From NCBI GenBank assembly GCA_047967505.1, contig CM106540.1: 64,000 nucleotides of DNA; one strand, written 5' to 3'. The stretch is from Dipteris shenzhenensis (Eukaryota > Polypodiophyta > Polypodiopsida > Gleicheniales). Position 1 is the first letter of the stretch; each line of letters starts with the position of its first letter. The translations under genes were made by a program, and so were the position numbers. A model generated the notes under the pieces. That model was not told the DNA's origin. It did not search any database and saw only the letters and a list, made by a program, of their open reading frames with translations. This document shows positions 10,400 through 21,924 of the stretch, piece by piece.

Positions 10400-12700
10400 A
10401 TGCAAGAATGAGATTTGTTCATGACTATCCCTTTGATCAACTAATTCATAACTTGGTCACTCGATTAACATTTGACAATCTCCCTGGATGTTGTAAATCA
10501 CGGTATTATGTGGTCAACAAAGAATTTTGCCATAGTAGCTGCATTGTTCTTAGTGGCCACTGCTCCTAACCATTTGGTGAAATAGTCAAGTGCTACTTAT
10601 ATATATCTCTCCCATAATAAAGGGGCCGGGCAATAAGCCCCAGAAAATCTATTCCCCACTTCTCAAAAGGGAGAAGGGTCAATAACATCATGAGGAGTCG
10701 GTTTTGAGTGCTCACTCTTTTAGCTCGTCGACAAGTGTCACATGTCTTGGTATGCTCGTGACAGACTATGACAAGGGTGTGCCACTAGTACCCAACCAAT
10801 AGGAGCTTTTGGGATGTCATCTACCAAGTAAAGTGTCCTCCACAAGACGATTTAGTAAAATCAGAGGGATCTCATTCGCACATTATGCAACGTCGATAGA
10901 CTCTCTCGAGGCTCCTTCAAAACGGTGTACCACCATTGATCAATGATACTAAAGTGTTGCACTTGCACTTCTGACTTTGATAATATCCCTTGGGATATCC
11001 TCCATCTGCAAATACAAGCTTATCGTTGAATACCAATGAGAAACTGTGTCAATCCTAAAGACATGTTCACCAAGACAACCCAATTTTTCACTGCTAGCTT
11101 CATCTAAACACCTCTAGGTTCTAGTATCCATCGATTAAGGGATCATTCATGTGGTCACTTAGCACTCCAATATTGATTGTAACCTAGGTAGCTTCATTCA
11201 AAGCTTGTGGTTATATTCCTACAGGACTACAATCCACTTCATCAACCTATCTGAATGTCTAAGCTTATTATGTCTAAGCTTATTCATCATCAACCTCAAT
11301 TCTTTGCTTTCAACAAAGAAATTTGTTTTCAGTTTCAATATGCAATGTCACAAATTTTGAGTTGAAAACATGATTGCCAGGCATATCGAGACTCGATAGG
11401 TAACAACTTTCAGCTACATATAGCGATCATATGTGTTCGAATTATGGTGTTGGGCTAGACGAATGCAATGGTCTGTGGCCTTGACGCGCAATGCTAGTCG
11501 AACTTTTTCTAGCATAAGATTAACGTCTTCAAATTCTTGATATTAGTATTTACTCTAGTTGAATGCCTCATCCTTTTTCAATAACTTGGTGAGTGGGAAA
11601 GGTTTGAGTAGCATTGTCTTTAATAAACCACTTGTAATGCCCCAATCCTCCAAAAAACTCTAGAGCCACGCATGTCCCATGGTCAAAGCTCTCTGACCCT
11701 TTTTACCTTTTTCAGATAGACTTCCATCCCTCAAATGTCGATCATGTGTTCAAGTAACACTCCATAGGGGACTCCAAACATGCACTTCTTAGGATTAAGT
11801 GTTATCGAGTGATTACGCGACAATTGACCAACACCTTCCTTATTCCTTTATGCAACTCAATGTTGTTCCCAACATCAGATCATCCATGAAGATGTTCAAA
11901 CTATCTGATAGAAGATTCTGAACAAGTCAAACGTATCATTCAGGAAATGTTGATAACTTCCTGGTGCATTATGCAACCAAAAAGGCATTACATGGCTGCC
12001 GAAAACCCCAAACATTGACCAAAAGATGGCCTTCAAGTTTTCTCAAGAGCAACTACTATTTGCTTATATCCTCCGAAACGATCGATGAAGTTGTATGCTT
12101 ATTTGATCAAATATCTAATTTATGAAACGGAAGTGGATATGAATCCAAAATTGTCACCTTGTTTAATTTTCTATATGCAGCTCATACTATTGTCAACCAC
12201 CTTTCAAGAACTACCACTACAAGTGAATACCACTCGGTCAGCTAGCTTTGCACCAACTCTGAGTGGAATATCCAAGCAAACACATCTATGAAGTCTTTGC
12301 ACAGCTGCATCAACTGCCTTTGCAACTATACATCTTGATGGGCTCCTGCCTGGATATACTTAATCTCATCAAACGAACCAAGGTCGATGGTTCTGACATC
12401 TGCCTCTCTTACGATTGGCTTCTTGTCATCCCCCAACCAAAATACTCTCATTGTCAATTCTAAGTTACCATTCGTGGTTGAGGTATAGTTCACTTTGGAC
12501 ATCTCCGCTCGTTCTAAGAGTGGAGCCTCAGGGCAGGCATCAATTATGATTTGATTTTTGCCTCTACCTAGAATCAAATTCTCCATGGCAATATCAATTT
12601 GGAAATTAGACTTGATAATCCAAAGCCTTCCTAGGAGCACCTAGTAATGCGACCTACCTTCCACCATTTGTAGGACGTGGAAGTCAGATTGTAATCACTC
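10400..12700 (-). pseudogene. Decayed Ty3/gypsy pol
   Basis: Without a continuous frame, the minus strand still shows gypsy pol pieces in order from right to left. A protease-end LLGRLWII block lies at about 12580-12640. An RT patch resembling MPFGLHNAPATF lies near 11950-12010, and an FMDD catalytic motif near 11880. An integrase zinc-finger patch (HEHTKTCDTCRRAK) lies near 10710-10760, and an integrase core patch (DYFTKWLGAVATKN) near 10510-10600. Many stops and frameshifts separate them. It is an old dead copy. No LTRs were recognised. Confidence 0.8.
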
Positions 12701-13384
12701 CAGACACTCCTACAAGGACTTGGTATAGCATACCTTTGGAGATGACACTTGAATTGTTTGTCATATGAAGGGTTTGAAAAGCTTGTCCTGAAATTTTGAG
12801 ATCCAAAGTTTCCAAAGTCTCAAAATTCATTACATTTCACAATTGGCATGTCATCAACTATCGTATTACCTGGATTTCAATACAGTCTGAGGGCAATTTT
12901 GATCCACTTTCATTAAGGCAATCGTAGTGTTCTTCGACGACAAGGATATATCAATACTATGCTTAGTTTCTCAAAATAGTGTCCAAACTATTCAATGAAT
13001 CTCCATAGATAGCATCATTGCCTAAAACATAGATATTGACTCAGGCGCCTTAACCAAAACCTGAGTGACATCATATGGCTTGAAATCTAGGGGTTTTCCT
13101 CGCATCACAAAATGATACCCTTTTTCTTTGCTCTCATTCTATGAAGCAACCTTCTAGACTTCTCTCTCTTTGCACTAAGCCCATAATCTTTCCCGTTCAA
13201 GGGGGGTTCTCAATCGAGGATGCGCACTACCCTGCTTTTCCTCAAGGAGTTCCTCTATAGAGTTGGCTTACTCCGATATCTCTACCACCTTAGCATCAGA
13301 TGACAAGAGCAATCCCAAAATGGGAAACAAAGACCCAGCAGTACGGCCTTTTATAGGCCAGCAACAGCCAATCACACAAAATTG
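12701..13384. other. Region without a recognisable gene
   Basis: Probably upstream protease or gag sequence of the decayed gypsy copy on the minus strand, but no motif is clear enough to name. Confidence 0.4.
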
Positions 13385-13405
13385 AAGAAAGTGAACGTTT
13401 GAATG

Positions 13406-13460
<55 letters not shown>

Positions 13461-13570
13461 GCGTGTATGCAGAAAGGGAAATAGAGGAAAGCTCAAGAAG
13501 GAAGAAAACATGAGAATTGGATTGAGATTAATCTAACTACATAGTTTAAGGAGTTAGCCATATGTTAACA
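13385..13570 (-). repeat. Left (3') LTR of the composite copia, internally deleted
   Basis: It ends ATGTTAACA at 13570, next to a purine-rich minus-strand GGCGGGA tract. Compared with the right LTR, it lacks about 60-100 bp after TGAGAATTGGATTG and carries a (GA)n tract of about 50 bp. The outer boundary is approximate. Confidence 0.75.
13408..13457. repeat. (GA)n microsatellite, about 25 units
   Basis: An uninterrupted AG/GA dinucleotide run lies within the left LTR. The matching place in the right LTR (16433-16442) has only about four units. Confidence 0.98.
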
Positions 13571-13635
13571 TCCCGCCTTAACTCTAAAACTATGATAGTT
13601 CAAGTGACTCCGATTTGATTATAGCAAGAGAATTG

Positions 13636-14650
13636 CTAACGAGCCGGTAAGGACTTCGTTAGAACATCAGAAATCATTGTAGTTGTGGGAATGTAGATCA
13701 GATGGAGGTCATGACATTCAACGTGATGCTTGACAAAGTGATTCTTCAAATCAACATGTTTTGTCCAGTCACTTTGCATATTATTGTGAGCCATTGCAAT
13801 GCATGACTGGTTATCACAGTGGAGAAAAAACGGATCACTGTAGGGAAACCGAGTTTTCTTGGAAGACTTTTGAGCCACAAACCATTAGTAGCCGTTGTTG
13901 CTAGAGCAATGTACTCAGCTCTGCAGTTGAAATGGCCATAGTAGCTTGTTTCTGTGAAAACCAAACTAGTGAACCTCCTGCGAATTTGTAAACATATCAT
14001 GTTGTTGAATTGCGGGTGTCTAGATCACCACCCCAATCCGCATCACACCATCCTTCGAGCTTTAGGGAGGAGGTCAGCTGGTACGTGGTCCCATGATTTT
14101 TGTGTATAGAGCAAATAGTGAAATAGCCGTTGAAGCTCGCCAATGTGCTAGACTTGGATTTTGCAAATGATGGGACACTTGTAAAGCTTGCAAAAGCCAA
14201 GTCACAACGTGTACAAGTAACAAGATAACAAATGGAGCCTAATGCTTCATGACATGGTATGTCATGCATCTCAACTTGAGCTGACGCAGTCGTGGATGAC
14301 ATCTTCTTCATGAGACGAAGATTCACCTCCATTGGCATTCTTTGTGGTTTACCCATCTCCATTTGAAACCTATGAAGGATTTTAGATATGTATTTGCATT
14401 GAAGCAATTTGATGGTTGTAGACTTGGGATCACGTTCGATTTGAATGCAAAGGACATATCCAACCGACCGTCATTCCAAATTCAAGTGTCAGTTGCACCT
14501 TTGTCTGAGTGTAGAAATCAATGTCGTTACAGGCTAAAACAAGATCATCAACATAAAGACCGAGCAGGTAGAAAGAATCACTAGAGCATTTCACATAGAC
14601 ATTGTTGTCACATTGAACTCTTACAAAACCCATGTGAAGGAGAAACGGTA
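13636..14650 (-). pseudogene. Copia RT and RNase H fragment
   Basis: The minus strand shows RT with GLYVDDLVLACND, preceded by FLLHMGFVR. RNase H follows with LEGWCDADWGGDLDTRNSTT, FLHCDNQSCIAM and DVLTKSLPAR. Several frame changes separate the pieces. Its upstream part is cut at about 14650, where plus-strand copia gag starts abruptly. RT and RNase H make the element's cDNA; this copy is inactive. Confidence 0.88.
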
Positions 14651-14651
14651 T

Positions 14652-15995
14652 CAGACAGAAGCATCCATAGCCACTGCTCGTCCTTCCTCCTCCTCTTCTC
14701 ACCTTCTTTCATCTTTTATCCCAAACTTTGGCGAGTCTGGGAAGCTAGATGGGAGTAGCTATCCTATATGGAAAGTGAAGATCCAAAGCCATCTCATGGC
14801 TCGGAATCGGGCATTGACAAAAGGCCTGAGGATGTAGTGGACAGCAAGGGAAGAATACTAATGCCAGTAGATGCAGATGATCTCACAGCGTGGGAAGAAA
14901 AGGATGCCTAGGCCCTAGCCATGTTGATAGGAACGACGACAAACGCAGTGATTTCCCATACTCAAATGGCAGAGACATTTGTAGAGGAGTGGGTCATACT
15001 GAAGGATCTATATGAGACAGATAATATGTCTCAGATCCTCACTCTCCAACATCAGTTGTGCAGTCTGGATATGAATGAGGGAGACAACGTACATGACCAA
15101 GGTCTCGACACAATGTGAAGACTCCCTCTGTGAACTATGCAATGGTGGCTCAGCTAGAGGAGCCCAGATCCTTTGAGGAAGCAAAGGATATCCCATAATG
15201 GCAGGATGCTATGCAGGTAGAAATGGACGCCATTCTGAAGTACTGCACTTGGGATTTGATGGACAAACCACCGAAGTGGAAAAACTGCAAGATGCCTCAG
15301 TGATAATATGAAGGAGAAAACTTAAGGGGAAATGTCTTCACCCGCTTCATCCAATGTTCAAGTCGGATGGGAGCTTGGACAAGTACAAAGCAAGATAGGT
15401 GGTGAAAGGTTACGCACAATCAAAGGGACTTGATTTTGATGAAACCTTTGTCTCCATGGCTGCCCCACGACCATAATGGTGACAATACGCATTGTTGTTG
15501 TTGCTTTGGCTGCCCACCATGGATGGCCTATCCTTCATATGGATGCGAAGCCCGCATTCTTGAACGGAACCCTAGAATAGGAGGTATATGTGGAGCAGCC
15601 ACCAGGCGTTCAGGTTCCAGGGTCCACATCCAAGGTATGCAAGCTGAAGAACGCGTACGGGCTGAAACAGGCCTCAAGGGCATGGTACCAACGAATAGAT
15701 GAGGAGTTCTTGAAGATCAAGCTATAGCAGAGTCCATATGGGGCAAACCTCTACCTCTTTTTTGAGAGGGGGTTGTGGCTAGTACTTATCCTGTACGTGG
15801 ATTATCTTATCCTTACAAGAGAAGACTCAAAGAAGTTGCTCAAGTCAAGCAACTACTCATGGAGGAATTTGAGATGACAGAGTTGGGAATTCTTCATTAT
15901 TTTCTTGGGATCGAAGTGAAGCAAGAGAAGAGCAGCATATTCATCTGTCAGGAGAAGTACTGCAGGGAGTTACTCAAGCGATTTCAGACGAAAGA
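14652..15995 (+). pseudogene. LTR-less copia fragment: gag fused to RT
   Basis: The plus strand begins with gag close to that of the element at 61906 (FIPNFGESGKLDGS, YPIWKVKIQSHLMARN) and runs to about 15115 with frame breaks. It then jumps straight to RT (AMQVEMDAILKYCTWDLMD at about 15200, an SKGLDFDETF-like patch near 15430, [14 protein letters not shown] near 15660, LYVDYLIL near 15790, ELGILHYFLGIEVKQEKS at 15880-15930). Zinc knuckle, protease and integrase are missing and no LTR flanks it. Both edges abut minus-strand copia coding sequence. Confidence 0.85.
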
Positions 15996-16420
15996 CTGCA
16001 TCTGTGTGATAGTATGTTTGCTTCAACTTCTCCCAGATGGGTTTGGATGTTTCTGTGAGTGTACCAACTTTATTGAGAGTCACACCAACGTGCAGGATGA
16101 TATCGGATTTGGTTGTCGTCGGTGAGAATGCATGCCTTCCTCGTGTTTGGGAGACCGACGCCAAGATCCACCGGGGTGCACTACCAAAAGATCGGATCGT
16201 TTCAGTGGCATTTCCATCTTAATCAACCATAAGCTGTAATTGGAGTTCAACGTCGTCTCAATGTCATAGTACCGCTTCACACAAGAACTAGTTGAGGCCA
16301 TATAATTCGTGAGACGTAGACTTGGGGTGCACACCCAGTAAGTGAGGGAAGATGGCGTTAAGATGGAATCGGCAAAGGTGCTGAAATATCTTCCGATCAT
16401 GTGAATTGAAGGAAGTGAAC
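15996..16420 (-). pseudogene. Copia gag fragment (minus strand)
   Basis: The minus strand encodes MASTSSCVKRYYDIETTLNS and then NYSLWLIKMEMPLKRSDL, the usual copia gag start, followed in another frame by ETSKPIWEKLKQTYY. It is the 5' coding part of the composite element and is truncated at about 15996 by the plus-strand fragment. Confidence 0.78.
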
Positions 16421-16745
16421 GTTCGAACGTGGAGAGAGAGATGCGTTGCAGAAAGGGAATAGAAGAAAACTCAAGAAGGAAGAAAACATGAGAATTGGAT
16501 TGCATTATTCAAGGAGAACATCGTTAGATAGAACAACCTGAATCCATCAGTTACAACTGATTGCTCATGTGAGCGTTAGTGACTTATGCAATCTTCTCGA
16601 ATTGAGATTAATCTAACTACATCGTTTAAGGAACTAGCCATATGCTAACAACTGATTACTCATGCGGGCGTTAGCGACTTATGCAATCTCGTTGAATTGA
16701 GATTAATCTAACTGCATAGGTTAAGGAGTTAGCCATATGCTAACA
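16406..16745 (-). repeat. Right (5') LTR of the composite copia with duplicated end
   Basis: This terminus ends GCCATATGCTAACA. Its last 95 bp are present twice (16554-16648 and 16649-16743), each copy containing GAATTGAGATTAATCTAACT and ending in the LTR end sequence. Confidence 0.78.
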
Positions 16746-17746
16746 GTCTGCTCCAGTCGGCCAGCCAACGAGACTGGTTGGCTGACAGACTGGAAAAGTC
16801 GGCCAGTTTGGCCTCTATATAAACCCCTCCCCATTATTCCATTTCTACACTCAGCAGTCCCTCCTCATGGCCTCTCCTGCTACTGTGTCGTGCCTATCCT
16901 GCCTAAGGCTCGTGGAGCAGAGCCTCCAGGTTCTTCTGTCTGTTGGAACCCTACTTTGATCCTTGTTCAAAGGTTCACCATTTTGGTGCTGCAATAAAAC
17001 TACTGTTCTGAACACAGTGTGTTTTTTTTAGTTATCGCAAGTTGAATCTGTATTCACCTGCTTAGTAGTGTGAACAGTTTACTGGGCAAGTCTCTCTTCT
17101 ATTTTCTACGCATCCTTGAGACCTGATATTGCTTTGTACCTAGGCAAATTATGTAAATAGAGAGGACCAAAAAGGATTTGGACTGGGCATTCCAAGTTAA
17201 TATTTGCTTCTATTGTAACATGGGTGATCCCATTGCCAAATATTCTATGTAAACCATGAATCTAGCAATGTAGACAAGCCACTCAGGCTAGCAATAACCC
17301 CTTCATATAGATAAAGGGTGCTCATTACAAACTCAGTAGAAAAGTTCAATGAACACACATCATGGTCAGGCACAAATGTTGAGCAGAAAAACCACAACAG
17401 CATGGACATAATGTGCCAAAGTAATTTGGTGCCAAAAAAGGCCTTGGATGCGGGTAGTCTTTACCCATCATCTTCTTAGCAGATGCTTTGGTAAGGGCTA
17501 CTATTTGTAGGCTACATGGCCTTCAATGTATATTTACATATAGCATCACAACCTGGCACTGACCAAAAACAACCCAACACCATGATGTGTATCCTTCATT
17601 CAGCATTAGAGACTCGCCTTAAGAGTACCACCTTCGATTGAGGGCAGACAAAGGGACTTAACAGCTACATCAGAAGCACGTCAGGATCTACTTCAAAGGG
17701 ATTTCTGCAAAACCATTGGACCGAGAATGATCCAAAGGCATGCAAA
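16746..17746. other. ARM gene downstream flank with a TATA-bearing LTR-like segment
   Basis: Positions 16746-16830 contain CAGTCGGCCAGC repeats followed by TATATAAACCCC (16816-16823), resembling the U3/TATA layout of the copia LTRs elsewhere in the window. An AATAAAAC lies near 16995. It may be a truncated solo LTR, but boundaries are not visible. The rest (17050-17746) is the 3' flank and probable 3' UTR of the minus-strand ARM-repeat gene, with no coding signal. Confidence 0.4.
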
Positions 17747-19413
17747 CTATTGCCCTCTTTTGTAATGTTGCATGCTCTGTTTCCTACTCAACTGTACCAT
17801 CTCAGTTAGCATTATGTTTGCAGTATTGTTGCCAGGCTCTCCATTATCTACATGAGAAGCAATGTCATAGGCAATGCTCTCCAACATGGCAGAAGCTGAA
17901 ACAGACCTTGGTGACTGTGGCGAATCTCTCAACAACTGCAGCAGGTTCTTAGCCTTTTGCTGAGCTCCAATTGTGCCCCGCACTGTGAGCTCCAGCAAGC
18001 CTGGGATAGCTCCTTCCTGAAGAATAGCCTGCCTGTACTTGCATCTGCTGGTTTGGCACATGGTAAGCAACCCACCTACAGCATGTTCCCTACTTTGCAA
18101 GGACCCTTCTTCCAAAACTTCCACCATTGCTAGGATACCTCCTTCTTCATTAGCAATAGCAGACCTACCTTCCTCAAATATCATCAGTGATTCTAAAAGA
18201 GCAGTTATCTTTTCTGCTACTTTAGAAGCTTTCTTGCAATCCTTCAACAACATAATCAGAGGAGATATGGCCCCCGCAGCTAGAATTGGCACAAGATTGT
18301 CTGGATATGTAGATAAATTGTACAAAGCCATGACGGCATCCACCTTGCCTTGAAGACTTCCCGATGTAAGCATCTCCACAAGAAGAGGCGTGGCACCTGA
18401 ATTCCCAATGACAGGCTTGTTTGCATCTGATGCAGAGAGTGTTAGCATTGCCACTGCAGCTGACTCCCTTAAAGTTGCACTTTCTGATTGCAAAAGCTCC
18501 ACCAAAGGAGCAACAGCTCCTGTCTTCACGATCCCTATCTTGTTCCTGACAAAAAGGAAGCAAATGTTGATTACAACTTTAAATGGCAGATTGCAAAAAA
18601 ATTCACTGCATAGGCCATGATTCTGTTTCAAGAAACTTCCATACCACGTCTTGGTTGAAACCCCTGACGCAATCCTAGTATCATACATACAAATTAGGCA
18701 AGAGAGAAAATATCTGCCATCAGGCATTGAATTATGATGAAACTCATGTATACTACTCTCACAAGGTACATCACTAGGAATTTTTACTCTTCCAAAGGCA
18801 TGCTGGCACCGTACTGTGATTTCGAGCTCTATGCCCTCACCAAATGGCATCTGTTTCCTGCCCCTTCTCAATATTAAGACAAATGGACCTCGCACCCTAA
18901 GAAAACAGGGACTTTCGCAGAAACAAAAAGAAATGTAAGAGGTGGACGAGTCAATGAACAGGAGTGCAGCATCTAGAAATATGGCGTGTTTCGCAACATA
19001 GGGAATCATAAGAAAAAACCAAATGGGATTGATGGCAGAACTTTACGATTGATAAGCAAGAATGCAGATACATGAATTTCCTAAGACTTAAATAAAAGTC
19101 TTAGAAATTACCTCTCATTCCGAACTGCAAGATTGAGTAGAGCTAGCATAGCTGCTTCTTTGACCTCCCAATTTGAAGATTTAAGCATCGAGACAAGTGG
19201 GATAATAACCCCCGCTGCAGCTAAATAAGCTCTGTTCTTGGCTGACGTTTTCGTCAATCTCCAAATTTCCTTCGCCGCTCGCAACCTCGCCTCCCCAACA
19301 CCATACAGCAGAGCCCAAATGATATCCTGCGTCCCTTGCTTGGTGTGGGCACTCGATGAATCCAAGTCCACAGATCCATACTCCTGTTGCAGCTTGTCGC
19401 CGCCTATGACCAT
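17747..19413 (-). CDS. ARM-repeat protein (U-box-less PUB-like family)
   Basis: Two exons on the minus strand: 19413-19112 and 18545-17747, joined across a GT-AG intron (19111-18546). The Arg codon AG|G is split, giving 366 residues. The chosen ATG starts MVIGGDKLQQEYG. From about residue 28 there are tandem armadillo repeats, with the family hallmarks AAGVIIPLVSMLKSS, EAAMLALLNLAVRNER, KTGAVAPLVELLQSES, SSGSLQGKVDA-like (TSGSLQGKVDAVMALYNLST) and GAISPLIMLLKD, up to about residue 320. The C-terminus is Ser/Gln-rich. This matches the plant ARM-repeat family related to PUB proteins (for example Arabidopsis At4g12710) but has no U-box, so a direct E3 ligase role is not supported; it is more likely a protein-binding scaffold. 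No stop or frameshift interrupts it. An upstream exon cannot be excluded. Confidence 0.93.
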
Positions 19414-19831
19414 AATCCGGACGCTATCCTGCACCCTGTGTCAAAACTCCTTCGGCAATCAGCGCGAAAACTTTGACACGATCCCCAGAATTGCTGGGCT
19501 GAATTCTGATTGAGCAACGGGATGGAGTTCCTGGTCCTGCAAGCGCCTCACAGCATCCCTGCAGGTAGGCCAAAGGAAAGGATAGGCAATCAACAGCTTC
19601 ACACGGAAATCTTGGCAGGAAAAGAGTTGGAGCCAAAATTACCCCAGCTCCCGCGAACTCAATCCTTAACGCAACTCCCGGTTACCTGAACCCACCCTCC
19701 TGTTAACCATAGTTACTATCACCTTGGACTCGGCATTTGTTAGCACTGCCTTCTAGGCAAGCTATCGTTTCACTTTTCTTAAAAAAGTGTCCCACACCAT
19801 TTTTCGCCACGTGGCCCCTTACTATTTTGGT

Positions 19832-19885
<54 letters not shown>
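19832..19885. repeat. (CT)n/(GA)n microsatellite upstream of the ARM gene
   Basis: A CT run of about 54 bp, with one TTT break near its start, lies roughly 420 bp upstream of the chosen ATG. On the gene's sense strand it reads (GA)n, a common plant promoter or 5' leader feature. A regulatory role is inference. Confidence 0.95.
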
Positions 19886-19888
<3 letters not shown>

Positions 19889-20514
19889 GAGTTTGCAAAT
19901 CATTCGAACTTTCCGTGTATGTAGGAGAGAATGAGTGAAGAAGTGTGAGTTTTGGAAGGGAAAAGAAGAAGCTATCATTCTCTGTTGGAATGCATTTTGG
20001 ATCATTTAGAGCTTGTTGTTAATGTTTTGAATTGATAGGAAGATATTTTAGAGGATTGCTAAGGTGTGTGTTATAGCAAACTCCAACCAAAACACAAAAT
20101 TGATGCTTGAAGTGGTTTTCAAAGTGGTTTTAGAAGGAAAAACTCTCACTTTTTGCAAAACACCCCATTTGCCATTCAAATGTTGTTATTTTGTTGTTTC
20201 TTGCATTGAGTAGGTAGACTAGGTAGTTTAGCATCCCCCTATCACAAGAAAACCTAAACAAAAACTTCAAAATCATCAAAAACTAGTTGACCAAACTGCG
20301 AGTTCCTATCTCGCCGACCTGTCACCATAGCTCGGTATCCTGTTGACCTGTTACCTTAGTTCCTATCCCGTCGACTAACATGTGTCAACCACCTAACCCA
20401 CTTACCAAGTTTATGGTCTGACAAGAGGGTTGACCTAGTGCTATAGCCTGCTATCCCTCCGACCAGTGTGATCCGTCTATCCGACCGACCGGATCATCCC
20501 GTCAACTTGCTATA
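19886..20514. other. Region without a recognisable gene
   Basis: AT-rich sequence, then CCGACC/CCGTCGAC-rich text (20300-20510) that grades into the minisatellite. It may be the 5' or LTR part of the gypsy remnant that follows, but no TG...CA termini or PBS were seen. Confidence 0.4.
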
Positions 20515-20832
20515 GTCGGTGCTTTTACTCTATCCCATCGGGTTGGTGCTTTAACTCTATCCCATCGGGTTAGTGTTTAACTCTATCTTGTCGAGTCAGT
20601 GCTTAACTCTATCCTGCCAAGTCGGCGCTTTAACTCTATCCCACCTGATCGGTGCTTTAAATTTATCCCGCTGAATTGGTGCTTTAGCTCTATCCTGCCA
20701 CATTGGTGCTTTAGCTCTATCCCGCCGGGTCGATGCTTAGCTCTATCCCGTCAGGTTGGTGCTTAGCTCTATCCCGTCAGGTCAGTGCTTAGCTCTATCA
20801 CGTCAGGTTGGTGCTTTAGCTCTATCTCGCCA
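20515..20832. repeat. Minisatellite, 26-27 bp unit, about 12 copies
   Basis: Units follow the pattern GGTYGGTGCTTTAACTCTATCCCRTC. The core CTCTATCCCG(T/C)C recurs about 12 times, with 1-5 changes per unit and length variation at the TTTA position. Earlier units have AACTC and later ones AGCTC, a higher-order change along the array. Confidence 0.93.
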
Positions 20833-20839
20833 TCTGGAG

Positions 20840-21900
20840 GCATAGCTCTCAGAACACAAAAATGAGGAAAAAGTAGGGATATAAGTGTAATCTAGCACCT
20901 AAAAGTTGGGACCTCTAGCATTAGGAAATTATTAAATTTGCCTGCAAATTGCATTGAAATAAACCCCTTTTTGCAAAAAAATTGATGAGCCCCTGCATCC
21001 TTGTCCCTGGACCCTACCCTGCTGTGGCACAAGGAAGCCAAAAGGGGCTGCCGCCCCTTGACCCTGCATCGAGGCGAACTCAACCTAGAATTGGGGCCTC
21101 AATTGTGCCAATGAACACATGATCTTGAGATCAAGAAGAGTCCTACAAGCTCACCCTGAGCCTAAAGGCAGTGCCTCAAATACCATCTTGTCAACCTCCA
21201 TACCTAGCTTTGCATCCTCAGGGTTAGCAAGAACCACCACTAGGTGAATTATCTAGTGCAAAAGATTCCATGAGTCAGGACGGAGGCATAGGTGAACCCT
21301 CTAATGTTAGATCCTCATCTCTGAACTCCATCCCGAATGATCTCCACTCTCCTACCCCATCTATTACAACAACTAGATTAAGGGAAACCTTTTCCAATAT
21401 CATGGAAAAAACTGGATTGTAGACCTAGCAGAATTGCTAAACCCATTTGCTAGGGCAGACTAGGGCAATGATAAAGCCTCAAATGGTAGCCCAACCACCG
21501 ATATCACAAGCAATACTCAAGGAACCAAGTCCCACAATACCTACTGGCAACAATCAACCCCCATCGCATCAATTCTTTGATGATAGACAAACCTATGGGG
21601 ATGGATTTGGACCCAGATTCGCATAAGGGTCCCAAATGCTAGAACAAAGGGGGCAAAGGAGTAACCTCGAAGGCCCACAATTAAGACCCTCACATTGGAA
21701 GCCACTATGATTCCTCCTTGGCAACAAAACATGGAAGATATTCCCTACCCAACATGGGAGATATTCCCTACCCAACAACTGCCCCTTATAGGCCTATGCC
21801 TGCAAGGAACATACCACTCCCTAGAGGACCTCCAATCCAACCTGTGAGGCCCAACCCACCCAAGTCTTAATGCAATTACCATTGAATCTACCCAATTTCT
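20840..21900 (+). pseudogene. Decayed Ty3/gypsy gag leader (plus strand)
   Basis: It is recognisable mainly because it matches, in reverse orientation, the gag-like segment at 45590-46334. For example, CTAGATTAAGGGAAACCTTTTCC at about 21370 pairs with the reverse strand near 46040, and the AAACCTATGGGGATGG... block near 21590 has its counterpart near 45850. Many stops are present. A 23-bp tandem duplication (21729-21774, AGATATTCCCTACCCA twice) lies inside. Confidence 0.65.
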
Positions 21901-21924
21901 ATTTTTTACCTCTCTTGTTGATGC

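Larger units (their letters stand above)
13385..16745 (-). mobile_element. Minus-strand copia with an opposite-strand copia fragment inside
   Basis: Related terminal segments lie at 13385-13570 and 16406-16745; both end GCCATATG(T/C)TAACA and share the GAAGGAAGTGAACGTT... and TGAGAATTGGATTG blocks. Minus-strand gag lies next to the right terminus (about 15996-16420), and minus-strand RT and RNase H next to the left terminus (13636-14650). Between them, 14652-15995 reads as copia on the plus strand. The minus-strand integrase and protease are absent. The terminal repeats differ by deletions, a 95-bp duplication and a microsatellite expansion, so the element is old and rearranged. Confidence 0.82.

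Noticed and set aside
18546-19111. In-frame open extension of ARM exon 2 through its intron
   Set aside because: The open frame happens to cross the intron, but GT-AG sites restore the conserved LAVRNER-NKIGIV junction, and the intronic translation has no ARM motif.
20515-20832. CRISPR-like array
   Set aside because: The units are contiguous and diverged with no unique spacers, and the DNA is plant nuclear. It is a minisatellite.
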